A stretch of DNA of 9,600 nucleotides, taken from assembly GCA_030699345.1 (NCBI GenBank), contig JAUYMX010000500.1, positions 1-9,600 on the forward strand. The letters run 5' to 3'. The DNA comes from Methylococcaceae bacterium. Lineage in GTDB: Bacteria; Pseudomonadota; Gammaproteobacteria; Methylococcales; Methylomonadaceae. Of the stretch, positions 1 through 5,636 are shown in pieces; position 1 is the stretch's first letter, and each line of letters starts with the position of its first letter. The notes beneath the pieces were generated by a model. It saw only the letters and a program-made list of their open reading frames with translations. It was not told the origin of the DNA and did no database searches. Made by a program: the position numbers and the translations under genes.

Positions 1-686
1 CAGATTGCTCCGCGCAAGACATCAATCGCACCGAGTTGTTTTTAGTGGAAGGCGATTCGGCGGGCGGTTCAGCCAAACAGGCTCGGGAACGCGACTTTCA
101 GGCAATAATGCCGCTGCGTGGCAAGATACTTAACACTTGGGAAGTCGAATCCGAGCAAGTGATGGCTTCGCAGGAAGTTCACGACATTGCCGTGGCCTTG
201 GGTATAGAGCCCGGTTCCAGCGACTTACAACATCTTCGCTACGGTAAAGTCTGCATTCTGGCCGATGCCGACTCGGACGGTAACCATATTGCCACGTTAA
301 TTTGTGCGTTGTTTTATCAGCATTTTCGAGCTTTAGTGGATGCTGGTCATGTGTTCGTAGCAATGCCGCCCTTATATAGAATCGACGTTGGCAAGCGGGT
401 GTTTTATGCACTGGATGAATCCGAACGCCAAGGCGTGTTGGACAGAATCAAAGCCGAAAAACTCAAAGGCCAAATCAACGTACAGCGTTTTAAAGGCTTG
501 GGCGAGATGAATCCTAGCCAGTTGCGGGAAACGACCATGAATCCGGATACCCGGCGATTAGTGCAGTTAACGGTCGAAGAAAACGACGACACCAATGCGC
601 AACTGGATTTGTTGCTGGCAAAAAAGCGCTCGCAAGACCGGAAAACCTGGTTGGAGACTAAGGGCAATTTGGCGGATATAGCGTAA
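1..686 (+). CDS. parE: DNA topoisomerase IV subunit B (ParE), C-terminal part
   Basis: This is the last 227 residues or so of the ATPase subunit of topoisomerase IV, which works with ParC to decatenate replicated chromosomes. The gene enters from the left edge in frame 3 (first full codon GAT at 3) and ends at TAA 684-686. The TOPRIM domain is visible: the LVEGDSAGGSAKQ motif holds the catalytic glutamate, and DADSDG is the metal-binding acidic cluster. Downstream lies QRFKGLGEMNPSQLRET, the conserved GyrB/ParE C-terminal block. The sequence MPLRGKILNTWEV, followed by a short tail without the large GyrB insert, points to ParE rather than GyrB. The presence of parC 1.2 kb downstream supports this. 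The N-terminal GHKL ATPase and transducer domains lie outside the window. No clear intrinsic terminator follows the stop. Confidence 0.96.
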   Translation, partial: DCSAQDINRTELFLVEGDSAGGSAKQARERDFQAIMPLRGKILNTWEVESEQVMASQEVHDIAVALGIEPGSSDLQHLRYGKVCILADADSDGNHIATLICALFYQHFRALVDAGHVFVAMPPLYRIDVGKRVFYALDESERQGVLDRIKAEKLKGQINVQRFKGLGEMNPSQLRETTMNPDTRRLVQLTVEENDDTNAQLDLLLAKKRSQDRKTWLETKGNLADIA

Positions 687-740
687 AACTATCCAACAGA
701 ATTAGTAACTTGCACTCTTCAAATTCTGGTACTTATATAC

Positions 741-754
741 CCAGCAGCTGCTGG
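741..754. repeat. 14-bp perfect palindrome downstream of parE
   Basis: CCAGCAGCTGCTGG is a perfect dyad 55 bp after the parE stop and touches the left edge of the mobile repeat. It is not followed by a T-run, so it is not a classical terminator. It could be a protein-binding dyad or part of the neighbouring repeat. Nothing in the sequence decides this. Confidence 0.4.
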
Positions 755-888
755 CAATGCCGATAAGGTAAGGATTTTTCCGTTCGCCCTGAGCCTGTCG
801 AAGGGTGAATGGAAAAATCCGTAGCATTCGTTAAGCCGCTCATGGTTCGACAAGCTCACCACGAACGGCTTAACTTACTGGCATTGCT
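752..888. repeat. MITE-like two-hairpin repeat, copy 1
   Basis: This is a non-coding element made of two adjacent long hairpins. The first pairs GGATTTTTCC (772-781) with GGAAAAATCC (811-820), extended by TTCGCCCT/AGGGTGAA. The second pairs GTTAAGCCG (830-838) with CGGCTTAAC (866-874). The arms carry the core CCTGAGC-N4-CGAAGGG (788-805) and its inverted relative near 843-860. The outer ends, around ggcaatgcc (753-761) and ggcattgct (880-888), form weak terminal inverted repeats. A degenerate copy in the same orientation lies after parC. It looks like a non-autonomous mobile repeat with no coding capacity. The rest of the gap (687-740 and 889-983) shows no gene; a promoter for the following cassette should lie in 889-983, but no convincing -35/-10 pair is visible. 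Confidence 0.7.
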
Positions 889-983
889 ATTGGAGAGAGT
901 TGGGGTGAGGAGATAAAACCGAAATTTGAACTGCGGTTCATTTTAAATGTGCGGTGCCAATTCGTTATTTTACAGAGACAGTT

Positions 984-1205
984 ATGTTGACCTTATCGAT
1001 TCCTGATGACATCGAGCATCAATTAAATGCATTAGCATTTGGTGCCAAAAGTACTCCTGAAGATATTGTTTTAGAGCTGGTAAAAAACTATGTTAAACAA
1101 CATCAATTTGAAATAAACCAGCAGCATGAAGAAGATCAAGCGTTGCAGATTCATGAACAAATCATGGATCAATATGCAGAAACATTTCAGAACTTAACGC
1201 AGTAG
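984..1205 (+). CDS. small protein, possible ribbon-helix-helix antitoxin-like
   Basis: This encodes a 73-residue soluble acidic protein that I do not recognise as a named family. It opens with a short strand (LTLSIPDDI), followed by two predicted helices (HQLNALAFG and TPEDIVLELVKNYVKQ). That layout resembles a ribbon-helix-helix DNA-binding fold and the N-terminus of many small antitoxins. The rest is a charged, Gln/Glu-rich helix. ATG 984 is preferred over GTG 954, because an AGAGA tract lies just upstream and the fold begins at residue 2. The gene is clearly more AT-rich than parE and parC, which suggests acquisition. It lies 13 bp before the next small gene, apparently in one operon with it, the thioesterase and parC. 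The DNA-binding role is inference from fold pattern only. Confidence 0.6.
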   Translation: MLTLSIPDDIEHQLNALAFGAKSTPEDIVLELVKNYVKQHQFEINQQHEEDQALQIHEQIMDQYAETFQNLTQ

Positions 1206-1218
1206 TGAATAGCTTGCT

Positions 1219-1419
1219 ATGCAATCAATTAAAATTAAAGCAGAAGTCAACGAAGACCATACGATGACCGCGCATCTACCGGACACTATTGCTGCCGGGG
1301 AGTATGAGTTCATTCTTTTCTATAATGAAAAGAATGAAAATAAGCCTGTTGATTTAAATAAATACAGCGGCACTGTTGATTTGCCTGAGGATTGTTTAGA
1401 TTGGATAAGCACTCGATGA
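1219..1419 (+). CDS. small conserved-type hypothetical protein, antitoxin-like
   Basis: This encodes 66 residues of unknown function. Two beta-rich stretches (IKIKAEVNEDHTMTAHL, then AGEYEFILFYNEK) are followed by a polar linker and a short C-terminal segment (YSGTVDLPEDCLDWI). The 'hydrophobic strand, LPxxI, GEYE' arrangement with a C-terminal YSGT block recalls small proteins often encoded upstream of PIN-type toxins, but no toxin gene is present here. The start at 1219 has no obvious Shine-Dalgarno sequence, so translation may be coupled to the preceding gene (13-bp gap). Its TGA (1417-1419) overlaps the ATG of the thioesterase (1416-1418), indicating coupling. Base composition is AT-rich like its upstream neighbour. 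The functional assignment is weak. Confidence 0.6.
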   Translation: MQSIKIKAEVNEDHTMTAHLPDTIAAGEYEFILFYNEKNENKPVDLNKYSGTVDLPEDCLDWISTR

Positions 1420-1913
1420 AAATCCAAGAAAAATCCCTAACCATGACCGTGCTGATGACACCGGATATGGTTAATTTCTCCGGTAAGGTTCATGGTGGAG
1501 TGATATTGAAATTGCTCGACCAAGTGGCTTACGCCTGTGCTGCCAAGTATTCAAAAAATTACGTGGTGACGGCGGCGCTGGATAATGTATTTTTCAAGCA
1601 AGCAATTAATGTCGGTGAGTTGGTGACTTTTTACGCCCATATTAACTACGTGGGTAAGGCGTCGATGGAAATTGGCATAAAAGTCGTTGCGGAAAATTTA
1701 CGCACCGATGAAAAACGACACACAACGTCATGCTATTTCACCATGGTGGCGGTTGATGAAGACGGCAATAGCGTTGAAGTGCCCAGGCTGGAAGTGAATA
1801 CTGATGTAGAAAAAAGGTTGTATGAAGCCGCAATTATGCGCAAGCAAATGCGCCAGGAAATTTTAGAAAAAAATAGAGAATTACATGTCGAATTACCAGA
1901 AACAGGGCTGTAA
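1416..1913 (+). CDS. acyl-CoA thioesterase, hotdog fold (YciA-like)
   Basis: This is a 165-residue single hotdog-domain acyl-CoA hydrolase that should release free fatty acid and CoA in the cytoplasm. The hotdog signature is clear: NFSGKVHGGVILKLLDQVAYACA holds the HGG turn followed by the long central helix and the catalytic acidic residue. The strands VVTAALDNVFFKQAINVGELVTF and MEIGIKVVAENL follow, then the HTTSCYFTMVAVDEDG block typical of the YciA/BACH group. The length fits that group. ATG 1416 is chosen over TTG 1392 because homologues begin just before the MTVLMTPDMVNF segment and because it overlaps the upstream stop as ATGA. parC starts three bases after its stop. A thioesterase transcribed with a topoisomerase subunit has no obvious functional logic. 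Confidence 0.88.
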   Translation: MKIQEKSLTMTVLMTPDMVNFSGKVHGGVILKLLDQVAYACAAKYSKNYVVTAALDNVFFKQAINVGELVTFYAHINYVGKASMEIGIKVVAENLRTDEKRHTTSCYFTMVAVDEDGNSVEVPRLEVNTDVEKRLYEAAIMRKQMRQEILEKNRELHVELPETGL

Positions 1914-1916
1914 CCA

Positions 1917-4148
1917 ATGATTGTACAAGGGAATTTTGAGCAACAACCGCTGAAAGAATTTGCCGAAAAAGCGTACCTGGATTATTCCATGTACGTCATT
2001 CTCGACCGGGCATTACCAAATATTGCCGATGGTTTAAAACCGGTGCAACGGCGCATTGTCTATGCAATGTCTGAGCTGGGCTTGACGGCCATTGCCAAGT
2101 ATAAAAAATCCGCTAGAACGGTCGGTGACGTGCTGGGTAAATACCACCCGCATGGCGATTCGGCCTGTTATGAAGCCATGGTGATCATGGCGCAGGATTT
2201 TTCTTATCGCTATCCGTTGATCGACGGGCAGGGTAACTGGGGGTCGCCGGATGACCCAAAATCCTTCGCCGCGATGCGTTACACCGAATCGCGCTTGACC
2301 GCCTATGCGCAAACCTTGCTAAGCGAGTTGGGGCAGGGCACGGTTGAATGGTCGGATAATTTTGACGGCACGCTCAAAGAGCCGGTGTTATTGCCGGCAA
2401 GACTGCCCAATGTATTACTCAACGGCACCATGGGTATCGCCGTCGGCATGGCGACTGATATTCCGCCGCATAATCTTAGAGAAGTGGCGGCGGCTTGTAT
2501 TGAGCTTTTAGATAATCCCGATTGTTCTTTCGACACCATTTTCAGCTATATCAAAGGCCCGGATTATCCGACCGATGCGGAAATCATTACCTCGGCGGAA
2601 GACATCCAAAAAATGTATTTAAGCGGTGGCGGTTCGGTGAAAATGCGCGCTAAATACGAGGAGGAAGATGGCGTCATCGTCATTACTGCATTGCCTCATC
2701 AAGTCTCCGGCGCCAAATTGCTGGAGCAGATTGCCGCGCAAATGCTGGCGAAAAAACTGCCCATGATCGAAGACTTGCGTGATGAGTCGGATCATGAAAA
2801 CCAAACCCGCCTGTTGATTATCCCCAAATCCAAGCGCATCGATGTCGACGAGATCATGTCGCATTTGTTTGCCACCACCGACCTGGAAAAAAGCTACCGC
2901 GTTAACATGAACATGATCGGACTGGATGGCAGGCCGAAAGTGAAAAACTTGCGCGAAATCCTGGTGGAATGGCTGTCCTTTCGTACCGAAACCGTGCGTC
3001 GGCGTTTGCAATACCGACTGGATAAAGTGCTGGCGCGCTTGCATATTTTGGACGGCTTGTTGATTGCCTACCTTAATATCGATGAAGTTATCGCCATTAT
3101 TCGTGCTGAAGATAACCCCAATCCGGTATTGATGGAACGCTTTGGCATTACTGACCTGCAAGCCGAGGCGATCTTCGAATTAAAGCTAAGACACCTCGCC
3201 AAACTGGAAGAAATGAAAATCCGCGGCGAACAAGCGGAGCTTGAAGCAGAACGAGCGGCATTAGAAAAAACTTTAGGTTCGCCACGATTGCTCAATCGTT
3301 TGATCAGAACCGAAATCGAGCGCGATGCCGAAAAGTTCGGTGATGACCGCCGCTCGCCGATCGTCGCCAGAGAATCCGCTCAAGCATTAGAAACTACTGC
3401 ATTAATAGCTAACGAACCGCTCACCGTCATCCTGTCGGAAAAAGGCTGGATCAGGTCGGCCAAAGGTCATGACATTGATGTGGCATCGTTAAATTATCGC
3501 TCCGGCGACAGCTTTTTGGATGCGGTAAAAACCCGCTCGACGCAACCGGTGTATTTACTGGATTCAACCGGCCGCGCCTACAGCACCTCGGCGCATGACT
3601 TACCGTCGGCGAGAACGCAAGGCGAGCCGCTCACCGGCCGACTTAATCCGCCGGCGGGATCATCGTTCACTAACTTATTAGTCGGAAACCCGGACGATTG
3701 GATTGTGGTTGCCAGCGATGCCGGTTACGGCTTCCGCGTACAACTAAAAGAGTTACTGAGCAAAAACAAAGCCGGTAAAACCCTACTTACCTTGCCTGAT
3801 GGTGCCAAAGTGCTTAAGCCTGCTGCTGTTACAACAGATGACGACTTGCTGGCCGTGGTTACCTTACAAGGCCGCTTGTTGATTTTTCCAGTCGCTGAAC
3901 TGCCCGCCTTGGCAAAAGGCAAAGGTAACAAATTGATACAAATCCCATCCGCCGATTTAAGCAACGGCAGCGACAAAGTGGTGGCGATTATCGCCATTGC
4001 CGCCGCAGGCGAGTTGAAAGTCATTGCCGGAAAACGCCATATCCAATTAAAAGGCGCCGATATTACTCATTACTCCAGCAGTCGCGCCAAACGCGGCTTG
4101 GCCTTGCCCAGAGGATTTCAGCGGGTTGACGGCTTGGAAAGCGAATAA
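1917..4148 (+). CDS. parC: DNA topoisomerase IV subunit A (ParC)
   Basis: This is the complete 743-residue breakage-reunion subunit of topoisomerase IV, partner of the ParE encoded upstream. The winged-helix core starts at about residue 30 (RALPNIADGLKPVQRRI). The active-site tyrosine is Tyr122 in AAMRYTE. The quinolone-resistance region, HPHGDSACYEAM, has Ser82 and Glu86, equivalent to the wild-type Ser80/Glu84 of E. coli, so no classic resistance substitution is present. The tower and coiled-coil region follows at about residues 340-470. The last 250 residues or so form a beta-pinwheel with degenerate blades, as expected for ParC rather than GyrA. The start is three bases after the thioesterase stop, with only a weak AGGG upstream, so translation is probably coupled. 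No promoter of its own is visible. Confidence 0.97.
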   Translation: MIVQGNFEQQPLKEFAEKAYLDYSMYVILDRALPNIADGLKPVQRRIVYAMSELGLTAIAKYKKSARTVGDVLGKYHPHGDSACYEAMVIMAQDFSYRYPLIDGQGNWGSPDDPKSFAAMRYTESRLTAYAQTLLSELGQGTVEWSDNFDGTLKEPVLLPARLPNVLLNGTMGIAVGMATDIPPHNLREVAAACIELLDNPDCSFDTIFSYIKGPDYPTDAEIITSAEDIQKMYLSGGGSVKMRAKYEEEDGVIVITALPHQVSGAKLLEQIAAQMLAKKLPMIEDLRDESDHENQTRLLIIPKSKRIDVDEIMSHLFATTDLEKSYRVNMNMIGLDGRPKVKNLREILVEWLSFRTETVRRRLQYRLDKVLARLHILDGLLIAYLNIDEVIAIIRAEDNPNPVLMERFGITDLQAEAIFELKLRHLAKLEEMKIRGEQAELEAERAALEKTLGSPRLLNRLIRTEIERDAEKFGDDRRSPIVARESAQALETTALIANEPLTVILSEKGWIRSAKGHDIDVASLNYRSGDSFLDAVKTRSTQPVYLLDSTGRAYSTSAHDLPSARTQGEPLTGRLNPPAGSSFTNLLVGNPDDWIVVASDAGYGFRVQLKELLSKNKAGKTLLTLPDGAKVLKPAAVTTDDDLLAVVTLQGRLLIFPVAELPALAKGKGNKLIQIPSADLSNGSDKVVAIIAIAAAGELKVIAGKRHIQLKGADITHYSSSRAKRGLALPRGFQRVDGLESE

Positions 4149-4177
4149 GGGGTTAAGCTTTTAGCGAGAGGAAGGCT

Positions 4178-4210
4178 GCAGAGTGGTGGTTTTTAGTCTC
4201 CACACTCTGC
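4178..4210 (+). terminator. hairpin after parC, possible terminator
   Basis: GCAGAGTGGTGG (4178-4189) pairs with CCACACTCTGC (4200-4210) with one bulged G, giving an 11-bp GC-rich stem around a T-rich loop, 30 bp after the parC stop. No T-run follows on the + strand. It may stabilise or help end the parC transcript, but it is not a canonical intrinsic terminator. Confidence 0.4.
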
Positions 4211-4316
4211 GCCACTACCATTAAATCCAGGATTTTTCCTTTCAATGTTAGGCCGACAAGGCTCTCCTGAGCGAAGCCGAAAGGCTCACTCCGAACGGTT
4301 TAACTTAATGGCAGTG
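4211..4316. repeat. MITE-like repeat, degenerate copy 2
   Basis: This copy shares the aggatttttcc left block (4229-4239) and the cgaacggtttaactta right block (4292-4307) with copy 1 at 752-888, in the same orientation. It also has the core CCTGAGC-N4-CCGAAAGG (4265-4283). Its interior is diverged and shortened. CCATTAA (4218-4224) and TTAATGG (4305-4311) form 7-bp outer arms. It fills most of the gap between parC and the convergent PEP-CTERM gene. Confidence 0.6.
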
Positions 4317-4352
4317 ATACAGAGTCAGAGAGCAGGACAGCTTGATGGTTTA

Positions 4353-5111
4353 TTAAGCGCGTTTGTTACGGCGTATTTGAGAGGCGAATGTCAAAACGCC
4401 GGTAGCCATCAACATCCATGCAGCAGGAACCGGAACCGGAGATTCGGTAACCGTCGCAGAGATTGAGTTAAAACTAGTTAGTGTTGTCGTAGGTTGTCCC
4501 AATGCATTGGTTGAGAAAATGCCTAAACCGGCGTTTAGGCCAAAGAGCGTCAAATCCGGCACGCCCGCACTTACTTGGTCTGGCGCGTTATAAAAGGCAA
4601 AATACACACCTGTGGTTGCCATTATCGCGTCTTGGGTAGCGTCTTCGTACAAAGGATCATCATCTTCACCACAAACGCCGGTGGATGTATCGCAGACTGA
4701 TGAAGTCGGGGCAATGACCGTCGTGGATGAAGGATATAGTTGCACAGACAAGCCCTGTGGATAAGGCGCACCATTACCTTGAAAGGTTGTATTGTTAACC
4801 ACAATATCAAAAGTCGATGCAGTAACCTTTGCGCCACTTGCAAAGGTAATATCCAGATCTATACCGCCGGTATAAAACTTCGATGTACCCGACCAGATTG
4901 ATGTGTATGCAGGCAATGTCACATCGGCGGCATTGGCAGGGCGTATAGAAGTTTCTATAGGATCAACGATTGAGAAGCTGCCATTGTAGGCTTGTGAGCC
5001 ACCGGCAACGTTGTACACCCCTGAAAAATCATAGGTTGTTATAGATGCGATTGCAGGTACTGAACTGACGAAGCAAGCTGCAGCGATGGCGAGGCGAGTG
5101 TGAAATTTCAT
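4353..5111 (-). CDS. PEP-CTERM sorting domain protein (VPVPAAW variant)
   Basis: This is a secreted protein of 252 residues. The N-terminus (MKFHTRLAIAAACFV, cleavage near AIA-S) is a Sec signal peptide. The body is a low-Lys, Thr/Ser/Asn/Gly-rich beta-type domain with no recognised catalytic motif and one CDTSTGVC cysteine pair. The C-terminus is a PEP-CTERM tail: the VPVPAAW motif, a hydrophobic segment (MLMATGVLTFA) and a basic end (RRNKRA). In known systems, exosortase recognises this tail and the cargo is exported with exopolysaccharide; no exosortase gene is in the window. ATG 5111 is preferred over ATG 5126 because GAGAAA lies about 4-9 bases upstream of it and the signal peptide then begins at once. 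It is convergent with parC. Its specific role is unknown. Confidence 0.85.
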   Translation of the reverse strand: MKFHTRLAIAAACFVSSVPAIASITTYDFSGVYNVAGGSQAYNGSFSIVDPIETSIRPANAADVTLPAYTSIWSGTSKFYTGGIDLDITFASGAKVTASTFDIVVNNTTFQGNGAPYPQGLSVQLYPSSTTVIAPTSSVCDTSTGVCGEDDDPLYEDATQDAIMATTGVYFAFYNAPDQVSAGVPDLTLFGLNAGLGIFSTNALGQPTTTLTSFNSISATVTESPVPVPAAWMLMATGVLTFASQIRRNKRA

Positions 5112-5203
5112 AATTTTCTCGGACATTAAAAAGTTGAGACTTATTCTAACATCCTGCTTAATTACAAAGTAAGCACACAGGTTTTTTTAACGTGCATCGT
5201 GAG

Positions 5204-5209
5204 TATAAT
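5204..5209 (+). promoter_or_regulatory. -10 box for a candidate sRNA
   Basis: A perfect TATAAT lies about 10 bases before the start of a + strand segment that ends in a strong intrinsic terminator. The matching -35 position (around 5181-5186) is only a T-run, so the promoter would be weak or activator-dependent. No protein gene on the + strand would use it. Confidence 0.4.
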
Positions 5210-5215
5210 AAAAAC

Positions 5216-5295
5216 GTGGTGACGTCAGACTGCGCTATACGCGCTACTGCACCATATCTGATCCACATCGCGGCCTCTTTTGAGGCCGCTTTTTT
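5216..5295 (+). ncRNA. candidate small RNA (~80 nt) with intrinsic terminator
   Basis: The segment is bounded by a TATAAT (5204-5209) and a perfect terminator (5270-5295), and no + strand protein gene precedes the terminator. It folds well. GTGG (5217-5220) pairs with CCAC (5263-5266), and GTCAGA pairs with TCTGAT inside that. GCGC-tatac-GCGC (5232-5244) caps the fold. No family is recognised. It could act as an antisense-type or Hfq-dependent regulator, since it ends in a 6-T tail, but no target is evident. An alternative is that it is the leader of a lost gene. Confidence 0.45.
5270..5295 (+). terminator. intrinsic terminator, + strand
   Basis: GCGGCCTC and GAGGCCGC form a perfect 8-bp GC-rich stem around a TTTT loop, followed immediately by six Ts (5290-5295). 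On the minus strand the stem is not followed by Ts, so it works for + strand transcription only. It is the best terminator in the window, yet no + strand protein gene lies before it apart from parC 1.1 kb away beyond a convergent gene. Confidence 0.85.
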
Positions 5296-5321
5296 GTGCG
5301 GCGAATTATCTTGAAAATCAT

Positions 5322-5332
5322 TGCTATATAAT
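5322..5332 (+). promoter_or_regulatory. putative extended -10 promoter
   Basis: TGC-TATATAAT reads as an extended -10 element or as a plain TATAAT at 5327-5332. No good -35 lies at 16-18 bp; TTGAAA at 5311 is too close. Predicted initiation at about 5338-5340 coincides with the start of the structured-RNA region that follows. Confidence 0.45.
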
Positions 5333-5338
5333 CGAACC

Positions 5339-5525
5339 GCGGCAACGAAGCTGTGGTTTTGCACAAGCCCTCAAAGCTGAGCTTCAGATAGGTGGCGGAT
5401 TGGATTACCAGTCGATCCGCACCTTAGCAGATCTCCGGTTATAATTCTTTTGTGGCGATAGAAGACTGGGCTCCTGTGAGCCAGACCTAATCAAAACCAC
5501 AGATGCGGCCTGCAGGAGGTCGCAT
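5339..5525 (+). ncRNA. candidate structured RNA (~185 nt), 6S-like layout
   Basis: CTGTGGTTTT (5351-5360) is the exact reverse complement of AAAACCACAG (5493-5502), closing a region of about 150 nt end to end. Inside are a small CTGA-gct-TCAG hairpin (5377-5387) and a strong hairpin 5391-5423 (GGTgGCGGAT with ATCCGCACC). A hairpin at 5466-5483 (CTGgGCTC/GAGCCAG) completes the interior. A 10-bp stem, GATGCGGCCT/AGGTCGCATC (5502-5525), follows the closing helix and could end transcription, although the downstream Ts are scattered. The size, closed ends, apical hairpin, and small hairpin in the 3' half of an open middle recall 6S RNA, but I cannot match a 6S consensus with certainty. Long coding potential is absent. 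It could also be a leader for the restriction-modification gene 110 bp downstream. Exact ends are inferred. Confidence 0.45.
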
Positions 5526-5543
5526 CATTATTCTAAGTTATTT

Positions 5544-5609
5544 TAGGAGCGGGCCTTGCCCGCGATTATTTCTTAATTATGTTAATGTCGCGGGCAAGGC
5601 CCGCTCCTA
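5544..5609. repeat. REP doublet (REPIN-like), 22-bp perfect arms
   Basis: The 22-bp arm at 5544-5565 (beginning taggagcgggcc) is the exact reverse complement of 5588-5609, separated by 22 bp. Each arm is itself a small hairpin (GCGGGC-ctt-GCCCGC). This is the classic doublet arrangement of REP elements, mobilised in trans by RAYT transposases; no RAYT gene is in the window. It ends 27 bp before the restriction-modification start codon. Confidence 0.85.
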
Positions 5610-5636
5610 CATCTTGCTACCCAACCAAACTCCCCC

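Noticed and set aside
954..983. Upstream GTG start for the 73-residue protein
   Set aside because: The ten extra residues precede the first predicted strand, and ATG 984 has the better upstream context.
984..1419. A complete toxin-antitoxin module
   Set aside because: Both small proteins look antitoxin-like at most. No PIN, RelE, MazF or other toxin motif is seen in either or nearby, so a full module is not supported.
2619..3161. 180-codon open frame on the minus strand inside parC
   Set aside because: It lies entirely within the conserved ParC core, has a composition typical of an antisense shadow frame, and matches no recognised motif.
5158..5364. 68-codon minus-strand frame in the intergenic gap
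   Set aside because: It runs through the perfect + strand terminator and the -10 boxes. The product is low in recognisable features, and RNA signals explain the region better.
5339..5525. tRNA, tmRNA, RNase P RNA or signal-recognition-particle RNA in the gap
   Set aside because: No cloverleaf with a T-loop GTTCRA and CCA end, no tmRNA tag, no RNase P GAGGAAAGTCCGGGC-type block and no SRP GGAA loop consensus are present.
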